Assembly: GCA_030762175.1 (NCBI GenBank)
Contig: CM060833.1
Coordinates: 1,118,501-1,182,500, forward strand
Direction of reading: 5' to 3'
Source of the DNA: Metallyticus violacea
Lineage: Eukaryota; Arthropoda; Insecta; Mantodea; Metallyticidae
DNA length: 64,000 nucleotides
How positions within the stretch are numbered: position 1 is the first letter of the stretch; each line of letters opens with the position of its first letter. The notes under the pieces were generated by a model. That model did no database searches. It was not told the origin of the DNA and saw only the letters and a program-made list of their open reading frames with translations. Shown here one piece after another: positions 34,412-46,898 of this stretch. The position numbers and the translations under genes were made by a program.

Positions 34412-35003
34412 TTTTTTTTTTTGATTGATTTATTTATGGACGCTCTTTAACATCTGAGGTCATCAGCGTCCCATTCAACTCAGAGCGTGAAACGGACGAC
34501 AAATTTTGCTCAGATGCCTCTCTTTCAGGCTTGAGGTTCTGGCACGGGACCCACGGCTTTACTTCCCTTCCGAAGGAAGCCATACTTACGATTTTTACGC
34601 CCGAAAAAATCCATCGGTCCTGGCCGGGTTCGAACCCGCTTTCTTGGGTGTAGGATTTTTTTTTTTGATTGATTTATTTATGGACGCTCTTTAACAGCTC
34701 AGGTCATCAGCGTCCCATTCAACTCAGGGCGTGAAACGGCCGACAAATTTTGCTCAGAGGCCTCTCTTTCAGGCTTGAGGTTCTTTTTCGTGCCGTAAAT
34801 GTACGACACGGGACCCACGGCTTTACTTCCCTTCCGAAGGAAGCCATACTTAGGATTTTTACGCCCGAAAAAATCCATCGGTCCTGGCCGGGTTCGAACC
34901 CGCGATCTTGGGTTTAGCAGGCAAGTATGGTAACCACTACACCACCAGGACCGACTTGGGTGTAGGAGGCAAGTATGGTAACCATTACACCACCAGGACC
35001 GAC
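34412..35003 (-). mobile_element. SINE A (outer copy) split by a second SINE A
   Basis: The outer copy occupies 34412-34655 and 34968-35003. Its flanks carry ATATTATCAGG on both sides, with a TA expansion on the right. The inner copy interrupts its head at the sequence CTTGGGTGTAGGA. Confidence 0.9.
34656..34954 (-). mobile_element. SINE A (inner copy), complete
   Basis: A 13 bp direct repeat CTTGGGTGTAGGA flanks it (34643-34655 and 34955-34967). The copy is full-length with an intact head GGTTCGAACCC and tail, hence younger than its host. Confidence 0.92.
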
Positions 35004-35059
35004 ATATATATTATCAGGGGAACTTTACAATAATTCCCCAAAGATGATCATATTCTCTC

Positions 35060-35500
35060 ATTAATACTGAATTACCTTTTTCCTTTGCCTTGATCACTTT
35101 CCTCCACCACTTTTCTTTTTTTTAATCTACCTCCCAACGTCCCTCCATTTACCCTTTTCTCCCCTCCCCCCAAACAGTCTTTGACAATGTTACCTTTCTG
35201 TAATGATTGTATCCTCTGCCAGTATTTCATAATGCATTTTATTACTAGACCTTTTCGGCTCACCCGTAATAGTTCCATCAGGTTTACTCCATCAGGTGCT
35301 GCTCTAGGTAATCCCATATTATTTTACAAACTGCTCTATGATCTATACATTCCCTCCCTTTTTCTGTATCCCATATTTCTATAGCATTCATCATTTTCGA
35401 TTCAACTGTAGCCGAATATATTCTCTCTAACCAGCTTACACTCACGTTTGGTATATTCTTCACGTGGCGAGGCATAGATTCGTCCCGGTTGTGAAAAATA
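35060..35500 (-). pseudogene. LINE C-terminal fragment
   Basis: Minus-strand frames contain SWLERIYSATVESKMMNAIE (35420-35480), then GLPRAAPDGVNLMELLRVSR and KCIMKYWQRIQSLQKGN. This is the helical region after the reverse transcriptase of Jockey/R1-like LINEs. A single frameshift lies between the two frames near 35310. Confidence 0.6.
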
Positions 35501-36519
35501 TAAGAGCGGAAGAGTATAGTAAAATTATAGAGGTATTTACAATCCTGAAAAATAAAAAAAGAACCGCTGAAGTTAATTCGCAAAGCCGCCCTGCTCTGGT
35601 GGGGAAAACAAATGAGTAACACGTCAACATGATCTTTGTTACATAACGCAACATCTAAGTTTACTACTGGATACTTGCGAACACGAACTCCGAAATAAAC
35701 AAATAAATAATATCTACACTCATGCTCCTAGATTAAAATTGGTGTAATAGTATGTACACTCGTTTATGGTACCTACGTTTTTATAAATGTGCGCACCGCG
35801 AAGGAAGTTCCAGTAATGAAATGTATATAATGTGGAACACTACTATGAACTCCCATTTGTTAGTTTATTATGACTAAATTTCGAAATTTTAGGTAAATGC
35901 TTATTTGATTCCTGTAGGAAAATATGTAATATAATTGCAGATGTTGGCAATTTATGGAAAATTATACTCATTGGGAGAGCTTTAATAGTGCCTAAAATAG
36001 GAGTCAGTTCCCATTTACCTATTTTTGTGCCTAAAACTGCCTAAACAAGTATTTTTTTTAAAGAATTAATAAAGTTATGGTTTTAATAAGCTATTAAATT
36101 TGTCTCGTGTACGAAGCAGCATCACATTATCGTGCTACGTCTGCAGGCAAATTCTTGCCAACAATGATATGCTTCTGACAAACATTTTAGCTACCATTCA
36201 TGTTGAATGCTTTTACGACAATGTGCAATACACAGTTTAAATTCAATATCTAGTTTTCTTCTCTTTGGGTGTTGTTTGGGGCACATATTGTGTCAGTTGT
36301 ATTGCACAGCAGTGTGATGAGAAACAAGGTTAAAAGTTTCTTTAATTCATTCCTTGCTGGTGAATTATAATCGTCTTATTTGGTGTGGGAAAACAAGTTT
36401 TTGTCATTTATGTAACAAACAGGTAAGAATTGGATATTTATTTGTTAGGTAGGCATGCCGGTTACTAAATTTTAAAAAATGTAAATCATGGACCTTCTCT
36501 TCTTTCAATTTATAAAACT

Positions 36520-36522
<3 letters not shown>

Positions 36523-36566
<44 letters not shown>
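36523..36566. repeat. (AAT)n microsatellite
   Basis: About 14 AAT units. Confidence 0.95.
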
Positions 36567-36567
<1 letters not shown>

Positions 36568-36599
36568 TTTGATATTATTCAGATATCAATTTGAAAGTA

Positions 36600-37990
36600 A
36601 AATAAATCAATTAAAACTATTAATTCCGGTCCAAACTTACAAAAGCTATCCATTGTTTCAGATTTTACTCGAGAGAAAATTTCCATTAAGCTGCATGTAG
36701 ATAGCACAGAAAATATAGGAAAAGCTTAAGATAAGAATTATCCGAAACAAAATCTACTAGCTCAAACCTCCACGAGTTTGGCAATAAATGTTGATTTCAA
36801 ATCAGATCTTTGCATGGCATTGATAGCAGCTAATCTTCATGGAACGTGCTGCCTAATCATATATTCCGTAAATTTTTGGAAGTGTTCTCAAAAATCCAAT
36901 CTATCTCAATTCTCACTCACGAAGACAACTTTGGACATTGAATGTCAGAAAACACATGCTGCAGTTATGGAGGACATATCTCGGTAGTAGACGAGACAAC
37001 GGATGCTCTCAGCAGATAAAAGATACCCTGGATAGGTGCCGACGAGATAACGGATGCTCTCAACAGATATGCTGCAAATATAATAGTTGATAAACTCGAT
37101 AATTACGCCTCCACATCTTGTAGAACCGGAGAGCTCCATAAAGTCAATGGCCAATCCATTGCCCTCGTTGTAAACAAAAGTTTACAGTTGTTATTTCCTA
37201 GTGGTGTTAAAGAGAACTGAGTTCTTCTTCGATGCACGGCGCTGATCTCAGCCTCTTCTCTTCTGAGAACATTCAATCCTAACCTTATACACGTCACCTG
37301 CTTGGCCCATGCCCTTCAGCAGATCTCAGAAACCACAAGGAATGGATTTCCGTAAGCCAATACCCTGATCTCCGATATGGAGAAATGCAAAGCTCCTTCC
37401 TGCATTGTATTCTTTAAGAAACAATTCCAGAAACTCCTCTTCCTCCTCAACTTATTTTAACACGCTGGGGAACCTGGACAGAGGAAGCTCTATATATTAT
37501 GTGGAACATTGGGATGACATTGCTACTATTAAAAGAGCTTACTGAGAGTACAACTTGTATTTTGTCTGCAAAGGAACTGTTTGAGAATTCAACATCGAAG
37601 CGAGATCTTATTTACATAAAAGTACAATTTTCATTCTTGTCCTCAACAATAGCGAAGCCGGAACTCTTTGTCAGATCAGATGTCAGAGGTGCAAGAAGCT
37701 GAAGTGAAAATTAGTACTGCTAAAGAAGAAGTTGGAGATAAAGTACGGTGCAAGTAAGAGCGAGTAGAATGAAAAATGAATCCAAATATGCTGTAATTGC
37801 CCATATGGTAAATGCTTTGGTGGGGAAAGATGGAGAAATCCCTGAAGAAGTGGGCATGATAAATGTAATAAAATATAAGTTTGCTTCTATAGTATCTGTG
37901 TCGGTGGAAAGATAATTTTCAGTCTTTAAAAATATTTAATCAGACAAAAGAAAGCCTAATTGTTGAAAATTAAAAAAATAATGCCTAATT
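36600..37990 (+). pseudogene. hAT-type transposase relic, plus strand
   Basis: Plus-strand frames give INVDFKSDLCMALIAANLHG (36781) and LTKTTLDIECQKTHAAVMED (36926), then, after shifts, an ILCGTLG-like block, ELTESTTCILSAKELFENST (37530), IKVQFSFLSSTI and EAEVKISTAKEEVGDKVR (37690). The last region (37890-37960) reads VSVERXFSVFKNI-like, the hAT dimerisation end. It resembles the lineage at 11.4 kb. Frames are broken many times. Confidence 0.6.
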
Positions 37991-38099
37991 AAATCATTGT
38001 AGCCTATTTTAAGTACGTAAATCATAAAACTTCATGCTTAAACTTCTGAAGTATAATTATGACATAATTATGTATAGGTATTTCGTATATCTTTGTTAC

Positions 38100-38651
38100 T
38101 ATTTAATTGATTTTCTCTCCTATGTATACAACACAACAATGATGATGACCCTTTCTTCGACGTTTAGTTGATATTTCCCTTATATCATTTAATTTGTATT
38201 ATCCTAAGCATTACGAATCTGTGCTATATGTTCTAAGTATGCATGTTATGTTTAGTGTTTCTGGTTTCTTATCAAACCATAAAAGTTTGTTGAAATTCAA
38301 GCAAGCCGCCGCTTATACTACAAACTGTGCACTGCACTGCATGGTAGCCAACGTTAGAATAGTCTGAACATGAGGAAATGAAATCTGTATAGAATAGATT
38401 ATCAACTGTAATTATTTATTTTTCGCTGGGAGAACAACTTGTTAAATTTGGTGGATTTTTTTTTAGCAAAATGTAATAATCGTAGGTCGCAAATTGCCTC
38501 CTTTCTATGTAAATTACATAACCTATTTATAAATTGAAGACCCAGTAATTGCATTTGCTTGTCATTACTGTATTAATATTTTCGTTTAGGAGTGAGCTTC
38601 ATTTACTGTCTAACAGATGAACTTATTTTAGGCCTAAGTTCGCGTTTTGAA
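38100..38651 (+). promoter_or_regulatory. presumed SIRT4 5' region
   Basis: A possible splice acceptor TTTCGTTTAG ends at 38589, so the coding exon may be preceded by a non-coding exon. A GTG-led extension in the same frame (38592) lacks an ATG, and the first in-frame ATG is 38652. Confidence 0.35.
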
Positions 38652-39233
38652 ATGCATTTTGTCACCAATGTGCTACAGTGTAAAAATATTTTGACTTGCG
38701 TTCCTAAACACAGTCCAGCATGTAACAGTGACATCGAGAAAGTTACACATTTTGTAAAGTGTTCAAAGCGTTTATTAATCGTTACTGGAGCAGGGATTTC
38801 TACGGAAAGTGGTATACCCGATTATCGCTCGGAGGGCGTAGGGCTGTATGCTCGAAGCACCAGTAAACCCATTCACTACCAAGAATTTGTTAGAAGCAGC
38901 AATGCTCGCAAGCGGTATTGGGCCCGCAACTTTGTTGGTTGGCCCAGGTTTTCATCATTTCAGCCAAATGCAACTCACATTGCATTGCGTGACCTGGAAA
39001 TGCAACATGGTCCTGTTTCGTGCATTGTGACACAGAATGTGGACCGTCTACATGCCAAGGCAGGCAGTCACAATGCCATAGAATTACATGGTACTACATA
39101 CGAAGTAATGTGCCTCAGCTGTGATAGTGTCATCAGCAGGCACGAGTTTCAAGATGTTCTCAGGCATTTTAACCCTTCCATGCAGATGCAGAGTACAATG
39201 ATCAGACCGGATGGCGATGTGGATCTCACGCAG
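38652..39233 (+). CDS. SIRT4: SIRT4, coding exon 1 (residues 1-194)
   Basis: NAD-dependent sirtuin of class II, normally a mitochondrial-matrix lipoamidase/ADP-ribosyltransferase acting on enzymes of amino-acid and fuel metabolism. Visible motifs: TGAGISTESGIPDYRS at residues 45-60 (NAD binding), KRYWARNFVGWP (87-98), TQNVD (127-131), IELHG with catalytic His146, and the first zinc pair C154-x2-C157. The N terminus (MHFVTNVLQCKNIL) lacks acidic residues, as expected of a targeting peptide. The exon ends ..DLTQ|GTTAAT, and exon 2 resumes in phase 0 exactly where the family continues (EQVEGFQVP). The total of 298 residues compares with about 314 in human SIRT4. Confidence 0.95.
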
Positions 39234-39584
39234 GTTAATAACGTTTGACACAGTTTGCTAACTAAACATAGAAATTTAGATTTATAAATTTAGCGTTTTT
39301 TAAAAATGTTCCTCTTACCTAAAGGCCTTTTAACAGATGTATACACTGTTGAAATAAAATAAAAAGTTAATTGTTTTATATTTTTATGGAGTTTAAGCAG
39401 CAGAAATAAAATTGTTGAAAGTGGTTTCCTTAGCGTAGTGTGTGAATTTAAACCTGTGCAGCCAGATTTTGCTTTTCAGCATGTGAAGAGTAATTTTCAC
39501 AAATTCTATCAATTACTGCTTAAATTAATAAAATTAAGAATAATTTCTCTGTCTCTCAACATGTAAGGATATAAAATATATCTA

Positions 39585-39685
39585 GTGTGAGTGGTGTACT
39601 GAACTTGCAGAAAGGCGGTGTCTTGTAATTAAATCAAGACCCATCCTTTTCCAAAAGCTCAGTACACCACACAGGTGTGGAAGCC
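39585..39685. repeat. imperfect hairpin
   Basis: GTGTGAGTGGTGTACTGAAC (39587) is roughly complementary to CTCAGTACACCACACAGG (39659), with a partly paired CTTG...CAAG centre. It may be an old fold-back insertion; no clean flanking repeat was found. Confidence 0.5.
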
Positions 39686-39869
39686 TATGTATCTATATCA
39701 GTTAAAAACTGATTACAACACACAAAATACAGTTTACAACTAGTGGTAACTTTGTCTTGGGCAGAGAAAATTAAAAGAAATGCTGTTTTCTGAAACACTT
39801 AAGTACCATCATTACATTAAGAATTTATGATTAAGTAGGGTAAAAAGTAAAATTGTAATTAGTTACTTC

Positions 39870-40555
39870 TTGTTCATATAAGAAAGCTGTTAGTAAGGGA
39901 GTAATGGAAATAAATACTGCTAATGCAGATCCACAAACAGCGTGGGAGTCCCTCATAAAATATGCAAGAAGGGACTAATGTGCATATTCCAGCAGTCAAG
40001 AAGAAAAGCAAAACAAATTGTGTCAGACTAAATTATCAAAATTGCGGAGGTAGGAAGAAATGCAAAGAGAGCAGGTGATAGAAAAAGGGTACAGAGGATT
40101 AATAATGAATTTCAGCTTAGAGCAAGACAAGTGAGGAAGGAGGTCCAGCCGTGATTATTTAATATTGTATTGAAATGAATGCTATGGTACAGTAGTGAAA
40201 CTTGCCTAATGAGGATAAAAGATAAAAATAAAACTGAAGGCTAAGAAATAAGATTTAGGAGAAGGCTATTACGTGTATCTCTAAAGAGATAAATTGATGT
40301 ACGATATAAGAATGGAACTGGATGTAAGAAATAGTGCGGTACAAGAGGTGACTCTCTACCAAAAGAACTGACAATACCATATCAACGGGATGTCCCCTGA
40401 GAGACTACAGCAACTTTTCTTTATAAACTAAATGGGAGACAGGATATGGGATGGCTGAGAACTAGGTGGAAAGATCAATTTAAAGATTTGATGCAAAATG
40501 GAATAAATTGAGTTCTTGGAAAGGCAGAAGAAGAAGAAGAAGAAGAGCAAAACTA
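39870..40555 (+). pseudogene. LINE C-terminal fragment
   Basis: Plus-strand frames near 40430-40540 give MGDRIWDG, a WKDQFK-like block and LGKAEE, which mark the very end of RTE/endonuclease-RT type LINE proteins. The upstream part is too eroded to place. Confidence 0.4.
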
Positions 40556-40635
40556 GTTATTAATTGATGTATGATGTATGATTCAGTTAAACTACACACT
40601 CTTAAAGCTTCACTTACTTTTTCATAAATGTATGG

Positions 40636-40670
40636 AACCAGTTTCGAGAACATTTAGTTCCCATCTTCAG
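40636..40670 (-). ncRNA. hammerhead ribozyme motif (left arm)
   Basis: Minus strand: CTGAAGA (40664-40670), stem II GGGAAC pairing GTTCTC, GAAA (40642-40645), and stem III ACTGGT, which is self-complementary with one G-T pair, then T. Confidence 0.65.
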
Positions 40671-41610
40671 CCAGGCTAAAGTTCAACTGTCGGATCATTC
40701 GTTGAGCTATGGGAATGTGTATTCTGCTCTGGTGGCAGAGTGATAAACTTGTAGTTTATGTTTTCATCTCCGGCAATGTCGAAGTTCATTATGCTGTCTT
40801 TGTATTTGTAGATGTACATTTTCTCCCAGGTTGTTAGTTCCGTAGGTCCTTGTACTGATTTTAATAATTTTGCTTTATTTATTATGTCGTGATTTTGTGT
40901 TCAAAAATGATATGCTACTGCTGATTTCTCTATTTGCTTGTACTTTATGTTCCTGAAATGTTCCTTTAACTACACAGTTAAAGCCTATGTTTCTCTTTCT
41001 TTTTCCAATGTAGATTTTTTCACATTCTGCACATTTATTTTGTAAATACCTGATTTTTCTTCTTGTGGAATACTGTCATTAACATTATCTATCAATAAGT
41101 TTTTAACATTATATCTATTAATCGGTGCCAACCTGATATTAAAATCTTTAAGAATATTCTGGAATTTTTTTTGTGGCCCATGGATGATATGTGAATTTTT
41201 TAAAAATTAGTTTATCTTTTCTTGCTGAAAGTGTTTGTGGTTTCTTTGATATGTTTTTGTCTCTTGAATATCTGCACCTTTTTATGTACTAGTTCTTTTT
41301 TAAAACCATTATTAACTGCTGTTTCCTCTCTTTGTTTGTATTCTTTAAAATATTCTTCTTTGCTAATTTGTAGGTTAACTAGCCGGTGTGTTAAACTGTT
41401 AATTACTGCATGTTTGTGCGCTGTAGGGTTATAACTGTCATCTTTGATGTAATTATCTGCATGTGTATTCTTTCTGTATATTCCAAATTGTCAAGAAAAT
41501 CTTAAATTTGGAGATGAAAACATAAACTACAAGTTTATCACACTGCCACCAGAGCAGAATACACGTTCCCACAGCTCAACGAATGATCCGACAGTTGAAC
41601 TTTAGCCTGG

Positions 41611-41645
41611 CTGAAGATGGGAACTAAATGTTCTCGAAACCGGTT
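41611..41645 (+). ncRNA. hammerhead ribozyme motif (right arm)
   Basis: CTGAAGA (41611-41617), stem II GGGAAC pairing GTTCTC around a TAAAT loop, GAAA (41636-41639), the perfectly self-complementary stem III ACCGGT and T at the cleavage position. Confidence 0.7.
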
Positions 41646-41999
41646 CCATGCTTTTATGAAAAGTAAGTGAGGCTTTAAGAGTGTGTAGTTCAACTGAATC
41701 ATACAATGATATCAATTAATATGATTAGCTTCACTGTGCAAGTTCCAATTTACATTTTAAGATACATTTATTAGTTGTAAATGTAAAGAAATTGAAGAAA
41801 ATATTAAGTAATACAAACCAAAAGAAATTTTTCAAATTATATATGACCAAGGAATTCATACCCAGAATAGAAGCAGTTAAGGAAAAAAATAGTCATCATA
41901 ATTTGCAGACAAGAAAGATATACTGAGAAGCATGCACAAGAATCTGTAACATAAGGATCCAAAAATTGAATAATATGAAGAGGAATTAGAAAATAATTC

Positions 42000-43150
42000 A
42001 AATAGCAAATGGAAAGGCATCATACACAGATAGCACACCCAGAGAATTAATCAAGAATGGAGGTGAAAAGATTCTTAAGAAGATCAGGGAACTTTGCACT
42101 ATGATGTGGAAAAAAAAAAAAAGAAGAAGAATGGCCAGTTGACTGGAGCAGAACCATTTATAACTAAGAAAAAAAGTGAATAACAGTTCAATAATTTTTA
42201 CATCCCAAATTTACGTGGTTCCTGAAGAAACAAGTTTCAGCATAGTGTATACTTGTGTTTTCTGGATTACTCCAAAGTATTTGATTGTATTGATCACAAT
42301 ATATTGTGTAGATAGGTAACAATGCACTTAATGACACTAATAAAAGTGCCCTATATCAAACAGGCAAAAGTATGACTAGAAGAAGGACAAAACAGTGGCA
42401 GGATTAAGGATTGGTGGCTATAAGACTAATAGTCTCAGATATGCCCATGATACCACATTCATTGCAGAAAACAAGAAAGAACCGAGGAAAGTAATAAAGC
42501 AGGACTCAAATTAAATTTCAAGAAGATTGTGATCATGATTGCAAGCAAAGATACAAAGATTTAAGTAAATGAATAAAATTTTAAAATAGTGGATGGATAA
42601 AATTTAATTCCTGTGAACAATGAAGCAATTCCATAAAAGAAGTACAACAAAAGTAATTGGAAAAACATCTATGACAAAAACGTAGTAAATTTATAAAAGC
42701 TTCCACAATATCAATTAGGACTAAAGTAAATACAGGCAATGGATTCCCATAGATATGTATGGATGTGAAAGCTGGACATTGAAAATTGCAGATGAAAGAA
42801 AAATGGAAGCTTTTGAGATGTGTACTTGGAAAATAATGCTGACAGTATTGTGGACAAGCAAAAGGACAAGTGCATCGATCCTAAAAGAAATAAATCCTGA
42901 ACTTACCTTGGAAGCTATAGCCACCAAGTTAAATTATTTCAGACACATTGTGAAAATATAATCAGGAATAGAGAAGGATATCATGTTAGGAATAGTTAAG
43001 GGAAGAAGAGGAATGCGATGGTATGATGAAATAACACGTTCAACCTTTCCTGAATAGAAAATGATGAATCTGGCTCAAAGCAAAGCATAATGGAGGAAGA
43101 TTATGTGTCAAGACGTGACAACTTCAAGAAAGAGAATATTTGAATTGTAG
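42000..43150 (+). pseudogene. LINE (endonuclease-RT type) relic
   Basis: A DYSKVFDCIDHN block (42255-42300) marks the reverse transcriptase. A 68-residue frame at 42755-42961 reads MYGCESWTLKIADERKMEAF and MCTWKIMLTVLW, the conserved C-terminal region of RTE/L2-like LINE proteins. Many frame breaks. Confidence 0.65.
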
Positions 43151-43383
43151 CAAGATGGCACCTGATTGCTGTATATATCCAGTGTGTATGCGTGGATTGC
43201 ACATGATCTATGTACTATTATTATTAGTTCTTGTTGCTCTGTAGACCCCATGATGAGCAAATATTCAAGGATATGGAACATACCAATTACATTCTATATG
43301 ACAAGTACAACCACCAAATAAAATAAAATACCTAACAAGCAAGTACATAAAACAAAATACATGAAAGCTTCATTTAAATACAT

Positions 43384-43624
43384 TGTTGATTTGGTTTATT
43401 TACGTATGCTCTTTAACATCTCAGGTCATCACCATTCAATTCAGGGCATGAAATGGCCAATAAATTTTGTTCAGAGATCTCTTCTTTCAGGCTTCAGGTT
43501 CTTTTATATTAAATCTATATTTTCCTTCCCTTCTCCTCCAAAGGAAACCATACTTAGGATTTTTATGCCTGAAAAAATCCATCGATCCTGGCCGGGATTG
43601 AACCCACAATCTTGGGTTTAGGAG
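43384..43624 (-). mobile_element. SINE A, head-truncated, with target duplication
   Basis: A 14 bp direct repeat TCATTTAAATACAT flanks it (43370-43383 and 43625-43638). The tRNA head stops at CTTGGGTTTAGGA, so the copy is 5'-truncated. Substitutions suggest an older insertion. Confidence 0.85.
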
Positions 43625-44214
43625 TCATTTAAATACATGATTATATAAGTGCTACAGCTGAATACCACATGACACGTGCCAGAGCATGTGATATGTGACG
43701 AGTGTTACAGTTTAAAATAATTGTAATAAATTAATATAAGTATATATACACATAAAACAAACATGAAAAACATAGCTAAAATAATCAGTACTATAGAAGC
43801 AGAAACGAATAAAACAGTCACACAAATAGTACAATATTTTGGAGCTGCTTCAAGGGCAGAAAAGAAGTCCCTTAAATAGTTGCCATATACAAAACTTAAT
43901 GGAAAGTTTAAATATACTCAAAGTATATTACAATGCTCTGAGAAAGTACAGAAAATAATAGCAAAGCACATAAAAGCAAACTGAAATTAACAGGCCTAGA
44001 AAAAAGCAACACCATAGCTAAATACAATGAAAATGATAAAGTAACTGTGGGAACACTGTAACTAATATAGCAAGAACTAGAGAAGCAGAAATAGATAAAA
44101 CTTAAATAGCAACACAAATATTGCAATATTTCAAACTGCTTATATTCTTCTTCAAATGATTACATATATATATATATTTTAGTATAAGATAGGGCAAACA
44201 AAAGTTTCATGCAT

Positions 44215-44440
44215 ACTGTCTATGCGTTGTGGTAGGGTGGTGAGCATCTAACCTGCAGATTTGAGGAGGCCAGCCCACCAGTGTTACTGGCAGCTTAGCC
44301 AATTGGCCAAGCAGCATATACCTTTCACCCTGAAAGGGGGAGTCAGTTTAGGAAACCAGGTACTGTCCTGATGGAAAAACTCACCTGGGGAGTGCTCAGG
44401 CATGTACTCACTTTAAACTTAAACCAAGTCTAAATTGTTT
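44215..44440. mobile_element. possible third SINE family
   Basis: GTGGTAGGGTGGTGAGCATC at the left looks like an A-box, and a GC-richer body (AGCCAATTGGCCAAGC, CACCTGGGGAGTGC) stands out from the AT-rich surroundings. No second copy exists in the window to confirm it. Confidence 0.3.
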
Positions 44441-44559
44441 AAAATGTACATAGGAAGCTATAGCCAATGGAGTGATTATTTCTATTAGTTTTAATAAAAA
44501 TGTTAATACTAACTCCACTTACATAAACAGATTGTATAATGGGGTTTAATCCTATACCA

Positions 44560-44945
44560 GAATACATAAACAACATTAGAACATGTTTCAGAGGTAATCA
44601 TTAGCTGTTAACCGACTATTCAATGTGGTAGCTGGATCCCATGGTGCTTCTAGGTGGCATTGGATGGTTGGAATAGGACTTGCCGAGTTCATCTGTGGGT
44701 GGAATATCAAAATTTCTTAATTTTCCTAAATTTTTCAGGATGAACATTTTTTGCCAAATAGCTCTAGTGGATTGTGAAGTTCTTTCAGCAGATTAGCCTC
44801 TCGTTTAATTTCCTGATTTCGCATCAAAAAGTAAGCTGCTACCACTGATTTATCCATTTGTTTAAAGAGATTATTCCTAAAGTGTTGTTTTACATTTGTT
44901 CTTTGAATTTGCTGTGGTAAGTCAGGTGAAATGTGAACCACATCT
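44560..44945 (-). pseudogene. Penelope-like GIY-YIG C-terminal fragment
   Basis: The minus frame 44735-44941 reads FRNNLFKQMDKSVVAAYF and REANLLKELHNPLELFGK, homologous to the C-terminal region at 50.5 kb. Its end holds a damaged hammerhead: CTAATGA instead of CTGATGA, and GAAACATGTTC intact near 44580. Confidence 0.65.
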
Positions 44946-45247
44946 TAATGTTGTTATGTAAGTTGAGTTATTTAATAAAATTCTAATGGAATACAAAGTT
45001 TAAACATTAAATAATTAACATTTTCAAGCAATAAGTTATTTAACATTCATAGTTAGTAACATACTATTTTTAATAATGTGCAACCTTTCATTCGAAGGTC
45101 AGTGTAAATTTGCCTCGATTATAATGAACTAAATATATGCCCCCATTCTGGACATTGACAAATGACCAAGGTTATTACAGAATAGACTTATGAATGGGAG
45201 TCTATGGTTTGAACACCAACAACACTGTCCTCCATTACTGACAAAGA

Positions 45248-45309
45248 ATTGATTGATTGATTTATTTATTTATGGATGCTCTTTAACAACTCAGGTCATC
45301 AGCATCCCA
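45248..45309 (-). mobile_element. SINE A, 62 bp severely 5'-truncated copy
   Basis: Only the tail and last body bases are present (GATTTATTTATTTATGGATG to CAGGTCATCAGCATCCC), yet an 11 bp direct repeat ACTGACAAAGA flanks it (45237-45247 and 45310-45320). It is thus a complete insertion event. Confidence 0.8.
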
Positions 45310-46898
45310 ACTGACAAAGAGGAGTGACATAGTTGTTGCAGGGAGTAAAACTGAATTATTTTAGTTTTATTAAGGATCAAAAACAAAAAATCCTTGTGAA
45401 GATTTAGCTACTATTATGCAACAGTATTGACAGGAAAGGGAGAAATAGATAGGACAGTGTTATCTTTCTGCAAGGAGTGCAAACGGTTGAGAGAGCACAT
45501 CACATGTCTTTGTATTGTGGAAGTGTGTATAAGAGTTAGTTACTGTGCTCTACAATGAGCCAGCAGACAATTGTGAAACTGTTGGTGGAGTACTGGTATT
45601 TCAGAAGATGCACCTACAGGAGAAGGAGCATATTATTTTTGAATAAATAAAGAAATAGCTTTATGAGGAAGAAAGTATTCTAGAAGAGAATTGTGAACTT
45701 TTAATCGAGAAAGAAGCATGTGTCATGAGGGATGAAACCTCCAAAAAAAACAAAAACAACATTTTAAGAGGGATACCTGGTTGATGCATACAAGATATGG
45801 AAAACAACTAGGAGAAAAAGATAGAACTTTTGAACCTCCCCATTTGTGCTGTTCTGAATTAGCAATCGATATGACACCAAGCCTGGAACTTACAACTGTC
45901 TTGGCACAGAAAAGAAAAAATAAAGAGTAGGAATATATTACAAAACCATGCTCAAAAAATGTTGACCAGACCTAAATATTCTACAAAATATGATAAACTG
46001 TGAAGTGTGTTTTATAGCAGAGAGACAGCTATACAATGCAATAATACATTACCACACATTGAGTGTTTTATGTCATATCATTGACTATTCATCTCAAATA
46101 GTTCATTTGATTTCTCAATAGTCGTAGTATTCCGATTGTAACTTTGAAGATTATGTTGTAATAGTCCATAGCAGGTGAAAAAAAATTATATGGTAAATAT
46201 ATATATGAAAATAATTTGCATGACAACATGTCTTGAATCTTTTTTGTGTTTTTTTTCTTTCTTTTCTTCAGGTTTTTCACATTCCTCTCAATGGTGGATG
46301 TTAGAGAGAGACCCTAAATTTTAGATCTGGAATCCTCAAAAATTATTTTCTTAATTTCTCATTTCAACTCACATTTCATCATTGTCCATTACAGTTAACA
46401 ACTTGATGTTAAATACACAATGCAGGATACTATGATTTGAGTATAATGTAATCTGTGCTCGCTAAATCTTGGGCTGTATGGGTCATATTCACAACATTTT
46501 GATTTCATAAAATGCATATATGGTGTACAAAATGGCAATCCCCCCCCCTTTTAAACCACTGATTATAATAGTTAATATTAAAAAGCTAAGAATGTCCATC
46601 ACACGAGGGAGGGAAATTGCTCTGGACTCACTGGGTTGCAGGGGAAAACTGGATAGAGTGGGACTACCTTGGACTAATCCTGTAAGGGTGTAATGAAACA
46701 ATAACGTCCCATTATCTCATATACATTGAGGGTCTACCCTCCTATGAATTCTACCAAAGTGCTTGTGCAATATCTGCATTTGTACTTTTTAAACAGTTCT
46801 TAAAAAGTCAATGTTACTTTTACTGCAGTTTCAACTAATTTAAATTTGATAAAAATAAGAAATAGTTAAAAAATTCCAGGGTAAACTGAGTGCAATAT

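Larger units (their letters stand above)
40560..41750 (-). mobile_element. Penelope-like fold-back element
   Basis: The long left arm (40560-41505, minus strand) encodes the C terminus of a PLE: GIYKI, then IEKSAVAYHF near 40905-40950 and TTWEKMYIYKYKDSI near 40810-40850. At 41506 the sequence turns round and repeats the last 240 bp forwards (GCCACCAGAGCAGAATACAC, the hammerhead, and the end CTGAATCATACAATGATATC). A flanking duplication was not found. Confidence 0.8.

Noticed and set aside
38592..38651. A longer SIRT4 N terminus starting at 38592
   Set aside because: The codon there is GTG; the first in-frame ATG is 38652 and gives a normal family length.
38848..39030. Second open frame inside SIRT4 exon 1
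   Set aside because: Shadow of the sirtuin frame, with no resemblance of its own.
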